From Microvelia longipes (Eukaryota; Arthropoda; Insecta; Hemiptera; Veliidae): a stretch of 64,000 nt of DNA. The position numbers were made by a program, and so were the translations under genes. The stretch spans positions 18,392,630 to 18,456,629 of the forward strand of contig JACMZG010001870.1 in the NCBI GenBank assembly GCA_018340805.1. The letters run 5' to 3'. Numbering within the stretch: the stretch's first letter is position 1; the number at the start of each line of letters is the position of its first letter. Shown in pieces: positions 1 through 12,480 of the stretch. The notes under the pieces were generated by a model. That model searched no databases and was not told the origin of the DNA. It saw only the letters and a program-made list of their open reading frames with translations.

Positions 1-165
1 TATAAATAAAATTTTATCCAGCAATGAATTTCAAATGACTTAAATGAGATTCAAAATAAAAGAGCAAATACAAAAAGTGTTATCCGCCTGACTCTAGTTC
101 TTAGCTTCGCGTCTAAACAAAAAAAATCTAGTTAGTGAACAACTGTCTTGTCACACACACACCAA

Positions 166-167
166 CA

Positions 168-238
<71 letters not shown>
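166..238. repeat. (TA)n microsatellite
   Basis: Almost uninterrupted TA dinucleotides with one phase break, preceded by a short CA run and followed by a (TTTA) run. Several other long TA tracts in this window also follow a CA run. Confidence 0.95.
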
Positions 239-242
<4 letters not shown>

Positions 243-574
243 ATTTATTTATTTATTTATTCATAGAATAAATCTTATTCAAATTTTTTAACAACATCTT
301 TTTCAAATAATGTAGAAGTAATTAAACAGACATAAAAAGTGAATTAGTATTCAAGATAGAATTAAAAAATACTCATATCAATATTCAATAACAAAATGAA
401 TTTAAATAAATATTGAATAAATATTAGTTCATAACTAAAATTTAAATAAAGAAATTGGTTTTACGACAAATTTGTCTTAACTACATAATCAATCACGAAT
501 AAATCTAAAAACGTGTTAATAGATTTCTTTAAAATGATTAATAACCAAAAACTTATAAGTCCTAAAACAGTTTA
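239..574. other. AT-rich stretch, no gene seen
   Basis: Low-complexity A/T-rich DNA with frequent stops in all frames. I see no repeat family or RNA signal here. Confidence 0.6.
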
Positions 575-708
575 AAAAGTAATTAAAGACGTTGCCATAT
601 TTGGCGGTAAAGTAGGAAGGAAGTATACCAAGTTGGATAGGGTGCTTAACAAAATATATTATGTTAAGGTAAGTTTCAAGGGCAACTGGGTAAGTCCAGG
701 TGAGTCAT
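575..708 (+). other. Exon-like open patch (candidate only)
   Basis: A 44-codon stop-to-stop frame that is less AT-rich than its surroundings. It holds the segment DVAIFGGKVGRKYTKLDRVL, and a GTAAGT splice-donor-like site follows the run IYYVK near 667. I do not recognise the protein and see no convincing acceptor upstream. It could be a host exon, a degraded transposon fragment or chance. Transcript or homology evidence would be needed to keep it. Confidence 0.15.
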
Positions 709-988
709 AGGCCCTCATATAGACACACTGGCCACTTAAGAGTATTCTCTCAGAATTTTTATTATTTTTATTAATATGTATTTATAAGGATTGCAATTTT
801 AATTCCAAGGATGTGTCGAAGGAAGTTTGATGATTTGTTCCGGGAAACAATATTTTTATAGTTTATGTTAATAGTATAATGTTATACAATTCATTAAAAT
901 TATATTTATAAAGCTTGAAAAATTGCGTATTCAGCACAACTCTTAAATGAATTACCCTTGAATTTCATGCAAATACAATAGTTCACTT

Positions 989-1147
989 ATGAATCGTGGT
1001 ATCATGAACGATTTCCAAAAGGAAGCTGCTTCTTTCGCTAGCGCTTCCAGCAAAAAGATCCCGCTGCAAGCCAAAACTGTGTTTTTAAACGGAGGTCATA
1101 TAGGTAAGATTTATACCATACAAACACCTTTGAAATTTTTAAAATAG
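989..1147 (+). other. Exon-like open patch with splice-donor-like end (candidate only)
   Basis: A 52-codon frame from ATG at 989. Its first ~38 codons are clearly less AT-rich than the flanks and read as plausible protein (for example SSKKIPLQAKTVFLNGGHI). That part ends at a GTAAGAT donor-like site near 1102-1108, after which the sequence returns to AT-rich DNA. I do not recognise the family. It lies on the same strand as the 575-708 patch. It may be a short host exon or a decayed element piece. Confidence 0.2.
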
Positions 1148-1217
1148 TATTAAATTGAACTTAATTGCATATTAGAACTTAAGAATATCATTGTACTGAA
1201 ACAAATTGTACAGCTCG

Positions 1218-1404
1218 TTTTAGGGCTTTTTAACACAACACAGAGTTCACCCTGCGGGAACGACCTAAGGTGGGTTGCATCCAGTATTCTCTAAGCATTA
1301 GTTAAAGTTGGCGAAATATTTTTAATGCAAATACTATTCGTATAAATTTAGGGCATAGCCCGGGCTATGAATCACAAACCTCCAGTTTCAAAATCGAGTG
1401 GTAG
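1218..1404 (-). repeat. tRNA-like SINE, copy 1
   Basis: This stretch aligns over most of its length with 39897-40054. Shared blocks on the + strand include TTTTAGGGC, AGGTGGGTTGCAT, CACAAATACTATT-like sequence and AAGCCCGGG-like sequence. Read on the minus strand, copy 2 carries a box-B-like GGTTCGTTGCTC about 40 nt from its start, consistent with a pol III, tRNA-derived head. This copy has the decayed form GGTTTGTGATTC. Two diverged copies at unrelated sites support an interspersed element. The SINE label is inferred from the box B and the size. Confidence 0.5.
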
Positions 1405-3330
1405 TTATACGATCACAGCCATGGCCATGGAGGTAGACCAAAAACAAAATATTATTGATAAATGACAGATACAGGTATTCAGCGGAATAATCATATGCGG
1501 ATAATATGCATACCGATTGTATGCGTTAGGATTCCCACAACAATTTTTGGGCTCTGGTGCAGGCCTGTAACCAGCCAAAACTTTCAGGAGGGCTAAACCT
1601 ATTCTAGAGCGGGAGATATTTTCCATACCTTTAAGGGACTTTCACTGAAAGCTACTTCGTCAGACGGGGCGACATTTTTTTTGGGTGGGGGGAGGATGCC
1701 TCACTGGCCTCTCCCTGGTTAGCTGCGATAAAGATTAATTTTGGAAAACGTTTGAAAGGTCATTCCTAAATATCCTTGACATAACATATTATGGACTTTA
1801 GGCTAAAGCCAAACGTCAAACTATAGTCTTATAAATGACCAACTAAGGATAGCGTATTTCATGGTATCAAATACGTTACACAACAAAATTTGAGCTAAAG
1901 GAAGGTCGATTAACGAAGTAGAACATTAGAAATAACTTAAAAGTTTCCCCTTAAAATACATTTCAATTGTCTGCACTTAACTATAATATTCTTCAACAAA
2001 TTGATTATTTTGATGTGTTCAATTTTCCTATGTTGCATTTTACTACAAAGGTGTGAAATATCTACTGGCCTGTTGAATTTTATGCAACATGTATTTCTGT
2101 CCGTTAATTTAATAGTTAGTAAGATTTAATATTAATTACTAATCATGGTCATAAAATACATCAATTAAAAAATAATGGCTAATCTTTTTTAAATAATTTA
2201 ATTACTTTTAACACAAACACGAATTTTAACTATAAATGTGTATCATAACAATTAAGATTATTTATACGAGTAATTAAAATTTCACATCAATTAATTTAGT
2301 TAATAAAATGCACTCATCCATAATTATAGAGTGCAACACGATTTTTTTAGAAATTTATATTTTTCATTAATTGGAGATATTTAATAAGTTCGATAGATGA
2401 GGCGTCAATTTTATAATTTTTGATAAAAATATGAAATTAAAATGAAGGTGGATGTTACAGTTCTAAATCATAAAATATTATAAAATTTAATTTTCTAAAC
2501 ATAGTTTGAATAAAATTAGGTTTCGTAGTTTCATAACAATTGGTATTAAAATTATATTCAAAAAATAAAATGACGTGCTTCATATAGTCAGACATACATC
2601 TATTTTGAAGGTACTTATATGTTTTTAGGTTTTTTAGAGAGATATGGTTGAATTTTTTTCTGTTTTACGGATCGTTAAGCGATAAATGGCTTCTTGATCG
2701 TGTCTATAGGAGAAAATCTTGATGTACGATTGAAGGAAATGAAAAAGTATGTTTTAAAAGATTATCTTTAAACGAAAGACAAAGTGGCGCGTATGATTTC
2801 GCCTTTAGGACCGGAATGCGTGACGCCGAGTCGGAGACTAAACTGCCGTGAAAACGTCAAGTCAACCCTAACTTGTTTATAAAAAATGAAGAGAGCGTAA
2901 CCGCTAAAAATGTTATTAGTGGTATCTTATAATGTATGATTTAACTATTACTTCAAAGTCAAGATAAAAAGTAATATTCGGTAATAACGCATTTCTTCAT
3001 TTCTATATTTTTATTTTTGTTTACAAATAGTAATATTTTACGGCTTTCACAGGACTTTTAATTACAAAAGAAAATATATTTGTACAACTTAGTTGCTACA
3101 TTAAATGTGCATTTAAAACGCTTAACGATTCTTACAGATTAAGTATACTAGGAAGCTTTTAGCAGTACGTGCTTTTGGGTCGTAGCCGTTACGCGTTTTT
3201 TATGTTGTCATAACTTAGGTAATCTTCAATAGACCTCGTAACCTTTCCGCCATATGCAAACTTTCGTCTCGATTTGAGGAAGCATTCGAGTGTTATCGTT
3301 CACCCTACGCAACGGTAGAAAATCTTACAC
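1405..3330. other. AT-rich stretch, no gene seen
   Basis: No coding motif, RNA gene or clear repeat was recognised. A somewhat GC-richer patch near 2785-2860 carries the string GCGCGTATGATT followed by CGCC-type sequence. A near match occurs at 7488-7505, so both may be fragments of one old repeat. Confidence 0.5.
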
Positions 3331-3525
<195 letters not shown>

Positions 3526-4180
3526 AAAAAGCCTTTTATTATCTCTTTTATTATCACTAAAAGCCACAAATAAAGTGAATGACATATGAAATAACTTAGA
3601 GACTGAGGTAAAGAGGAATTGACCGTCTCCTAGCTGAATTTTTCAGCCAAAGAGAGAGAAAGTATTTGAAATGACAAAAAGTAAAAACAAATTTCCTTTT
3701 TGACATATAGAAAAAGATATGCTTTCGTCGATGAGGCTTTTAAGCACAAGATTAAAACAGCAACCCTTTTATAGAATTAACTACAATTTCTTAACCTGCA
3801 TTTTCTAAAAATGAACCATAAATCATTACTCTAATTAAAAGCTTTCACGGAGATACGGTTATATACAGCTTTCTTTGCAACCCTAGCTCGACATTTATTA
3901 TGGAGAATTTAACTTATAATGATCCACAAGGTTAAAATTACAATCTTAAGGGGAATAGATCATTGTTTTGTTACTTCTTACATCGGTGCATATTTTACAC
4001 TTGTTCTTCAGAAATAAATAATGAGCCATTTATTAGACACCAACATATTTGGGGGCACGGAAGCCTTGCTTTGCCAAGGCTGGTAATGAAAACCCCCATT
4101 TTTTGAAGCTGTACGCAGCATTTTTACCCCCTTGTATCTGGCCAAGAAACTTGCAAATTGGCTTATTACAAAGATTATAT

Positions 4181-4487
4181 TAAAAAATCGGGTACGGAGT
4201 ACCTCGGAACTTGTTCTCATCACATCGGATTCGCTACGCTCATTCTCCCTACTTTAGACTCGCTCATCCTCAAAATATACAAATCGTTACATTTATACTG
4301 AAACACGTCTTTGGACTCGCTTCGCTCGTCCTTTCGAAATGTTTGTTGTGTCATTAATGCTGGTTATTGACGTCATAAAAAATTTTTTCCGAATCGCAAA
4401 ACGAATTTCAACAGTGACACTCCACCCGTTTCGGATTTTTTTTTGCAAACGCAATACTTTTCCTAATATGGTATAAATAAGGAAAAG
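4181..4487 (+). repeat. Family A dispersed repeat, internally deleted copy
   Basis: Starts TAAAAAATCGGGTACGG and contains the hallmark CTTCGCTCGTCC and a TGACGTCATAA block. It ends in CTTTTCCTAATATGG/TATAAATAAGGAAAAG, a weak terminal inverted repeat. Compared with the full copy at 58674-59400, roughly 420 bp of the middle is missing. The flanks give no obvious target duplication. Confidence 0.7.
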
Positions 4488-7400
4488 CAATAAACGCTGG
4501 CGACCTTGATTGACTGACAGACTTACTCAATCGTCACCATTCTAAAGCGCTTTTATAAAAACTACATAAAACTTTAAATTTGTGATGATAGTAGGTTTCA
4601 GTACATAATGCTGGGGAAATTTCACCCATAAAATTGCTTCCTTCACTTGTTTTTCTTTATCGTTTTTTCACAAATTTCTCAAAGAGATTTCATATCTCAG
4701 AAATGTCAACTAACAATGACATAACAATGAAATTTAGGATCGCTATAATCAGTGGGGGAATGAGCCAAAAAGGCCGAAGGAGGGTTTGGCCCAATAATGT
4801 CCAAATCTACATCTCAAGGGGCCCAAAGAAAGCATTATAGGAGCACTTAAGAAGCAATACAGGTTCCTATATTGCTTCCTAAGTAGAGGGTCTACTTTTA
4901 ACTAGAGTAGTATTAATGATTTTAGGAAGCTTAATTTAATTTAATTTAATGAAATTAAATTATTTTATTTAAAAAACATAAATCTCTAAGGCATACGGCC
5001 CTTTTCTGCTGCTTTAAGGCTATGATCAAGTATGTTAAGGGGCCCTTACATGTCTATGTATAAATAGGGCCATAAAAATCTAAAATTTAGTATGTATTGT
5101 TATTACATTAAAAAGAAATTTTATGATTTTTTTTCATTAAAGGGCTAGATATTTAATCTAATCTAGAGCCCTTTTATACTTAATAGAAAATAAAAACACA
5201 AATTAAGGGAAACAAAATAAATAAAAAAAATCTTTCTCCAAGCACTATTATCTCTAAAATAATTCATCATTAAAAAAGTTAACTTAGTAATATCATTGAT
5301 TCTATTTATTAGAGAAAGTATAATGTATCGAAATCATAAAAATTTATTACAAAGTTACTTTCATTTCATTATATTTTAATGTTAAATATGCAGTCAAAAA
5401 TCAAAAGCTACAGTTTTATTATCTTATTTGTCTCTTTCACATATAAATAATAACTTTTTAAAAAATGTCTAAGATTCAAACCATAAAACTTCATATTTTA
5501 ATAATAAATAAAGTTAAGTATCAATTAAAACAATGTAGTTTATTTTGATTTTTAAATGAAAGAATTTGGAAAAATCAAAGAGAAATAGATAAAAATACTA
5601 GATCTTGTATTAGAAAAGAATAATGATAGAGAAAGGATCAAGTTCCGTTTCCGATACTTTATTGAAGATTAATAGAAAGCTTCTAGAGAAGAGCTGACTT
5701 GTAATTCAACTGTATAACAGGTACCTAAGTTGCTCTTCAAGTTTTCTATACTAACAGTAAATACTTAATACTTAAAAACAAGTATATAGAAACCTGACAT
5801 CTTTCACTGATATTCAACAACCGGTTTCTTGAAAGAATTTATAACAGTGAGTTATAAATTTTATAAGTTTAAAATCTTCTTTTAAGTTCATAAGTTATGA
5901 TAACTGTAACAGGAATCAATACTTAAGTGTCAAACTTAACAGTTTAGTTAATTGTTAAAACGAAAAAATATTAAAAGGTAAATGATTAAAAATTATGGAT
6001 TTATGGAAGATTGTTTGTAAGTGGGATTTAATTCGAAATTGTCAATGTTAACAAAAAAGTAAGAGACTGACACAAATCTAACACAAAGTAAGATTTTTAA
6101 GACACATATATTTCAAATGGTTATGATTTGAAAGTTGTCAATTTAAAAAAAATATTTTTGCTCATAAATTCTTTTATTATTAAAGAAAGAACTGTGGCGA
6201 GCATGTGTTTTATGGAGTGTTTTATTAATGTCTGATGAAAGTAAAATTATCGTTAACTTTCAAATTAAAAATTACTAATTTTTTCCAAATTCGGTAAAAA
6301 AAGTTGAAATCGAGCTTGTGAAGGTGAAACTGTTTTATGTGAAATAGCAAGAGATTTAAAGAAGGAAATAAATTCATAAACATGTTGTAATAAATTAAGG
6401 CAGTTTTAAATAATACCAGAAACAATTATAAATTTTGAACAGCTCTAAATATTTTGAAGTATATAAGGTTACTTCCATACTACAGTTTACTATGTGGGGG
6501 ATAATATTGAATTACTCAGATTGAATAAAATCAAACTATATTAATCAATGCTATATGTTTAAATTATATAAACAGATAATATTTTATTTACACGACAGTT
6601 GGATTTCTATTCATACTGAATCCCCAACAATGTCAATCCTGTTAAAAAACTTCCTGAAAACAGGAGTCAAGATCGAATCGAATTCGATCTCAATTCCAAT
6701 GATGAGCCGAATCTAATTTTACTCTTGTGTACTAGATTTTTACAACACGATTGAAACCGTTTTAGGGTTTAATAAAAATTATATAATATAAATTATAAAT
6801 TTAATAAAAATACCAAATTTATAATAATATATACAAATAATATAAAGTAATAAACCCTAAGGGCGAACTCCTTAGGCAAAAGTAATAATGCAGAAATTTA
6901 TTTAGAATTTTACACACAACACAGAATTTTACTATTGCATGTTTTAACATTTAATCATTTTTATATTCATCAATTTTAAATGAAGTTTGAATATAAATTA
7001 AAATTTACAATAAACCATAACAACAAATAATGAAACAGAGGTTTGCAAAACACTTTAAGATATAAGAATTATTAAGAAACCATCATAAATAGAAAAAGGT
7101 TTTCAGGTTCAAGGTTAAAAAGGTTGAATCGAAAAAAACAGTTTTGGAATAAGGCAGGTGAAAAAAGGTGATACTGGACGCAACTAAGGTCCCAGGTATA
7201 TAAAGTTATACACCTTATGTCTAATAACAACGAACAGAGTGAATAGGTTGATTTTAGTCACGGTACCAAAAAGTATAAATCCTGTAATATGGTCTCTGAG
7301 GCGATTATCACGTATTTCTTCTAATGTGATACCATTCATCTTTTGTTATGAAAAGTTTAGAAAAATTCGTATTCAGGTTATGAAATGCAATTTGTGATTT

Positions 7401-8186
7401 CCTTTTCCATGTGTGTTTATTTTTTTAACTAAGATCGAAATAGTTAAAGTAGAGCTTAAATACGTTGTAAGATAGACTTACAACGTCGCGTATGATTCCG
7501 CCTTGTGTGAGCCTATAATAATACGCCCTTTCTAATACATACGCCAAATAAAATTCTTACTTTATAAGTTCTCTATCTAAAAACAGTAATTTATTTTTTG
7601 GCCATTATGGATTATTTATTATGAATTAATACCAGCATTCTCATAAAAATTGAATAGAAAACTAATTTTGGTTACGCTAAATCTGCAGTGTGCCATCCCC
7701 TGAAGCAGGACGACAAGTGTATAAGCTATAACTGGGTAAGCCGCGTTATTTTTCACACTTCTTACTACTAAGCCGCGTTATTTACTATATTACTAACTAA
7801 AGGTTATGAGCGTGGGAAAATGAAGAAAATAAATAGTCTATCAAAAGTAGATCATCCGCATTATTTATTTCATTGTTGACCGTAGTACAAAACCAAAATA
7901 TGAAAACATTTAATTTTTAATGCAGTTAATGGAAAAGACTAAAAATTAAAAAACTATGTAAGTTATACGTATAAATAAAAAAAAATATATAAAACAAACA
8001 AAAATCATTTTATTTACTTAACTTTATTTCATTGTTTAATTATGTTTAAACTTTATATTTATACGATATTCATACATAAATATCGAATTTAGGTCGGTTG
8101 TCACCTTTGTATTTTTTGACAGTTGCCTTCCGCATTTCTTAGATACATACGGTTCTATATATAGACCAAGAGCCCAGGGGTGTTTT
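4488..8186. other. AT-rich stretch, no gene seen
   Basis: Very AT-rich with many stops in all frames. Small local features only: a short hairpin at about 4849-4880 (GAAGCAATA ... TATTGCTTC), and TTTAA/TTAAA runs near 4935-4965. I found no coding or RNA gene. Confidence 0.55.
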
Positions 8187-8495
8187 GTTAATAAAAAGTG
8201 TAATGGCTGGAACCGGTCTCAATTTTTCGTAAATACCTTCCTGAACAAGGATCTGCAATTCTGCCGACTCGTATCGGATGGGTGTCCCAAGCAGAACGCA
8301 CTTTAGGGGTCAAATTTACCACCCAAGTTAATAAAAAGTGTAATGGCTGGAAACGGGTTTAATTTTTCGTAAACACCTTCCTGAACAAGGATCTGCAATT
8401 CTGCCGACTCGTATCGGATGGGCGTCCCAGGCAGAACGCACTTTACAGGTCAAATTTACCACCAAGTTAACAAACAGTGTAATGGCTGGAACCGG
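8187..8495. repeat. Tandem duplication, ~140 bp unit, 2.2 copies
   Basis: Units start with GTTAATAAAAAGTGTAATGG at 8187 and 8327 and, diverged, at 8466. The first two units are about 95% alike, including the block CTGCCGACTCGTATCGGATG. The third is only the first ~30 bp. The unit is more GC-rich than its surroundings and may derive from a mobile element end, but I recognise no coding motif. Confidence 0.9.
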
Positions 8496-8559
8496 TCTCA
8501 ATACTTTGTCATGAATAAAGTATAAGAATAAAGTCGCGGTTCCGTTACCATACATTTTT

Positions 8560-9790
8560 TGGGCCGCGGAACAAATAGGTTGAGAGACGCTGTTCTCGAA
8601 TGATCATAAAAATATGGAGAAAAATATCTTGGCAAAGCAATGTACCCAATTACGGTGTAAAATGCTATCTTAGTAAGAAAGCAAATCTCTCCAATATTAA
8701 CCTAACATAACATCTTTTAGACAGATTGTTTCTCAATGCATAATTTTTAATATCTCAAACTAAAACAATTTCTATAAATATTAGTCAGAAATGCAATAAT
8801 TAATTCTTATATTTAATAATAATAAAAAGTCTTAATGAAAACCAATTATTTAATTTCATTAAAAAATTAGTATCAATTTTCCAAAGCCATAAAAGGTAAA
8901 AGTGAGAAAAAGAAATTGTGATAAATTGATATTTAATTAGTGAGGTCTTTTATACGATGTAAACGAAGAAAGATGTGAGAGTGTTCCTTGTAAAGATACG
9001 AGTGTAAGTGGTCTAGAAGCTCTACTGGGAGATGTGGTGTATCGACTACATGATAAACTAAATTTCTACAGAATATTTAACAAGTACTACAAAATAATAA
9101 AAACTGAATTAAATCATTTATACCAATAACTAATTATAAATTCAAATAATCAAAACAAATTTTAAAATTAAAAATGATTAGGTAAAAATTACTAATTTAT
9201 TGACTAACATATATAGCTTAACCTAATAAAACTTTTAGTGAACAAGTACTGTGATCACAAACCCCTTTTAATGAGAAAGGTTGAGAATCCATTTTATAAT
9301 TAATTGGCTCCTATGCTAATTTAAAGGCTCCTTTCTCTCCCCATATGAGGAGTAGTTTAAATTACTTTTCAGTACGTAATATCATTAACAATCTCTTGTT
9401 TTTTTTATATTGCCTTATTAGATTATGAGTTGTTTTGCTTTTAATATTGATGAGAGATTTTATAATGAAATCGTGATTATTCTAGACATTATTTTATTAT
9501 ATTTTAACGAAAGAGTAAAAAATGATGTTATGTGAGTGAATTTAATTTGATAGAAATGTATTTTATAAAAAATCTCGTGAAGCTGGTAAAAAGCTTAGAT
9601 TGATTCATAGAATGTCATACTGAAAGGGGGTAGTTTTGAAATAACTTTCATTGATTGAGTTTTGTTTATTAAGGAATTGGGTAGGCTCAAAGAGACCATA
9701 ATTAGATTATGTAAAATCAGTAAGGCGAGAATGTTCTAGCGAGTTTGCTGGAGAGACACAGAGATAGAGATATCGCTAGAGTGTTTCTTG
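8560..9790. other. AT-rich stretch, no gene seen
   Basis: No gene, RNA or repeat family recognised. Confidence 0.5.
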
Positions 9791-10287
9791 AGACATTTGC
9801 TTACATTCAGATCTTCATATTAGCTTAACACAGATTTTCGCAATATAGCTTAAATACATATCTTTACATTAGCTTACATGTAGATGTTTTAAATAATTTA
9901 CATCTAGATCTTTATATTAGCTTACATGCACATCTTCACGTGACCTCCCATTCAGATCTTAACATTACCTAACGTTAAAAATGTTCACATTAGCTTACAT
10001 GCACATCTTCACGTGGCCTCCCCATGCAGATCTTAACATTACCTAACGTAAAAAGTTCACATTAGCTTACATGCACATCTTCACGTGGCCTCCCATTCAG
10101 ATCTTAAATTACCTAACGTAAAAATGTTCACATTAGCTTACATGCACATCTTCACGTGGCCTCCATTCAGATCTTAACATTACCTAACGTAAAAATGTTC
10201 ACATTAGCTTACATGCACATCTTCACGTGGCCTCCCATGCAGATCTTAACATTACCTAACGTTAAAATGTTCACATTAGCTTACATG
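9791..10287. repeat. 72 bp higher-order minisatellite, left part
   Basis: Five 72 bp units, each with CTTCACGTG (near 9936, 10008, 10080, 10151 and 10221). They are preceded from ~9791 by looser 22-24 bp repeats of the type TTAGCTTACATGCAGATCTT. Each 72 bp unit splits into three 24 bp monomers that start TTCACATTAG, TTCACGTGGC and TTAACATTAC and align with one another. The LTR element interrupts the array at 10288; it resumes at 14852. Confidence 0.95.
10283..10287. repeat. Target-site duplication, left (ACATG)
   Basis: ACATG directly precedes the TG of the left LTR and recurs at 14852-14856 directly after the CA of the right LTR. A 5 bp duplication is typical of Ty3/gypsy integrases. ACATG is part of the satellite word TTACATGCACATC, so the insertion site can be placed exactly within a repeat unit. 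Confidence 0.95.
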
Positions 10288-10496
10288 TGTAAGACCGGGT
10301 ATCTATACTTAAGCTATGAAATAATAACTCAGTAATTAATAAGATGAGTTTAATTAAAATATAGTAGTACAAACAAACTACAAGCAACATAAAAACGTGG
10401 TGCTAATAACATATGATTTATATTAGAAACGCAAGAAGGTTGTCAGTGTTGCCAAAGGCTCCAGGCACAACAAAAACAATCAAGACCTGTCTGACA
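10288..10496 (-). repeat. 3' LTR (209 bp)
   Basis: On the + strand it starts TGTAAGACCGGG and ends CTGTCTGACA, so it has TG...CA ends in both readings. It matches 14643-14851 across its full 209 bp. The differences I see are three short indels and one or two substitutions. Confidence 0.97.
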
Positions 10497-10507
10497 TCCC
10501 CCTTTCT
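10497..10507 (-). other. Polypurine tract
   Basis: On the minus strand this reads AGAAAGGGGGA and directly abuts the 3' LTR, as expected for the plus-strand primer of an LTR retrotransposon. The location confirms that the element runs on the minus strand. Confidence 0.9.
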
Positions 10508-10689
10508 AAGAAATAAACAAAAAAAATTAAATTAAGCTGCAAGAGAAATATTAAAAGCTCAACCTCCTAGGAGGCTTAGTGGTTCTACCGGCGAGTAGTG
10601 GTAGCTTTAAATAACCAGTTATGTAGTGAGGGATTAGAATCACTAGAGCTAACATCTTCTCTAGAGCTAATTAGTTCTTCCTAGAATCA
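10508..10689 (-). other. Retrotransposon 3' untranslated region
   Basis: Lies between the last pol stop (10690) and the polypurine tract. It has no open frame of note. A few short direct repeats of the type CTAGAGCTAA / AATCACTA occur at 10625-10705. Confidence 0.6.
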
Positions 10690-11584
10690 CTAATATCTTC
10701 TAGAACTAACTGGAGAGTTAGGTAGTGTAGCGGATATAACACTTCTTCTTAAAGTAGGTGTAGCTGGTAGCAGCTCAGTACGTCCAGATCCACCTTGCTT
10801 TGCATCAGGAATGTCTTCTGGCAGTAAAGGTGGGATTTTGTAAAAGTTACCAGAACTTTTAGGTTGAATAGTTCCGTGGAGGTTCATCTCTCCAGACTGA
10901 TATTTCTTTAAGTACCATACATTACGACGAAGTTGTTTGTGAGAGTCGTTCGTTTCTATGAGATAGGATCTAGGGAATAGTTCCTTTACAACTGTTGCCA
11001 ATTTCCATTCTCTGTGCTTTACTCTGTAAAGAACTACTTCTCCTACAGAAAATTCAGGGCATAGTTTAGTACCTTTATCGGCAAACTTTTTCTCTTGAGT
11101 TTTAATTTTGGAGTTGTTGTTTCACTTGAGGTAATATTTCCGGTTTTAATTTCTGATCTAAAGTAGGCAATGTAGTACGCGTTCTTCTTCCATCAGCCTC
11201 TGAACAGGTGACCCAATGTTTTCTCTGGGTGTGTTGCGAGATAGTAAAAGTGCCATTTGTAGGTCAGACTTTTCTTTGTCAACACGCTTGAGCAGGAGTT
11301 TGGCTTCCTGTACATATCTTTCAATCAATCCATTGGACCTGGGAAACAATGGACTTGATGTTCTATGTTCGAAAGTCCATTCTTTACAGAAGTCTTTAAA
11401 CTCCTTACTGGAATATTGTGGACCATTATCAGACAATAGGATATCAGGTATGCCGTGAACACTAAACCAACACTTTAAGGCCTTTATGACAGAGTGACTA
11501 GTTGTGGTGGATAATTTAACAAAATCAAAATAACCTGAGTAACTATCTGCAATTACTAAATATTGTCCTCCTTTGTAATCAATA
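10690..11584 (-). pseudogene. pol: pol 3' part: integrase catalytic core and C-terminal tail
   Basis: Integrase joins element cDNA to target DNA. The main frame is read from about 11582 downward. It carries DILLSDNGPQY with the second catalytic Asp and NGLIERYVQ with the catalytic Glu; exactly 35 residues lie between them, giving D,D35E. The first Asp (GTD, 11585-11587) lies in another frame just upstream, so a small indel splits the catalytic core at about 11582. Further frame changes occur near 11195 and 11115. The last frame (11001-10690) holds the tail after the core, with a short basic region and PRSYLIET. This region corresponds to the usual C-terminal DNA-binding part of gypsy integrases. 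I do not see a chromodomain signature. Upstream it continues the RNase H/zinc-domain frame. Confidence 0.85.
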
Positions 11585-12480
11585 ATCTGTACCCACAATA
11601 GACCAGGGTCTACTGGAGGGTTCTTGAGTATATATTGGATTTTGGCAATTGTCTTTGCTAGTTTTCTGGCAAATTTTACATGCCGAGACATATTTCGTAA
11701 TATCTAAAGCCATACTAGGCCAGAAAACATAGTCTCTAGCCAGTTGGATTGTTTTCTCAACAGATTTATGACTTAAATGTAAAGCCTTCAGTACTGTAGG
11801 TCTCATATTATAAGGAATAAATATTTTTGTACCTTTACAAATGATGTTATCATAGATAGCAAGTTGGTCCCGGAAGTTCCAATACTTCTTAAGATTATTG
11901 CTTACATCAGAGTAATTTTCTGGCCAACCAGAAAGAATGGTCTGTTTTAAACTAACCATATCAGGATCCTCAGATAACATGGTTTTTAAATCTTTCAATT
12001 TTTCATCGGTAAAAGGAATGACTTGATGTATCTCTACCAGAGGAGGTTCATCTTTTTGTTCCGGTAAGTCACAATCTCGACTCAATGCATCAGCAATATA
12101 AAGTTCACTGCCTTTTACATAAACAACTTTAGGATTATAAGGTAAAATAGCTAGTAATATTCGTTGTAACCTTGCTGGAGCATCTAAGATAGGTTTTTTA
12201 AAGATGGACTCTAACGGTTTGTGATCAGTTTCAATAACCAAGTTTGAACTTCCCCATACATAATCATGAAACTTTTGGCAACCAAATTGAGCAGCATAAG
12301 CTTCCTTCTCAATTTGGCTCCAGTTCTGCTGACTAGCAGTCAAAGCCTTGGCGCTATACGCCACTGCTGATTTTCTTGAAGCAAAACTGCACCCACAGCC
12401 TTGCTGCTGGAGTCCACAGATACTGTGACGGGTAACTTATTGTTAAAATATTTTCAGAACAGGTGGTTTCCTTAAAGCTT
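11585..12480 (-). pseudogene. pol: pol middle part: RNase H and integrase zinc domain
   Basis: RNase H removes the RNA strand during cDNA synthesis. The first segment, with an Asp in VSVDSSSKAVGAVLL, is read at about 12440-12365. A frame change near 12360 leads into the long frame starting at 12364, which has TASQQNWSQIEKEAYA and the VIETDHKPL block (residues 43-51) and ends its RNase H part at ADALSRD (residue 97, ~12074). The integrase N-terminal zinc site follows: HLSH (residues 196-199) and CKIC (229-232). The frame ends at WSIVGTDY, whose Asp is the first integrase catalytic residue. The zinc domain and spacing are normal for gypsy pol. Only the indels at the two ends break it. Confidence 0.88.

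Noticed and set aside
10690..11001. Envelope-like gene after pol
   Set aside because: The frame continues the integrase C-terminal tail and has no signal peptide or membrane segment.
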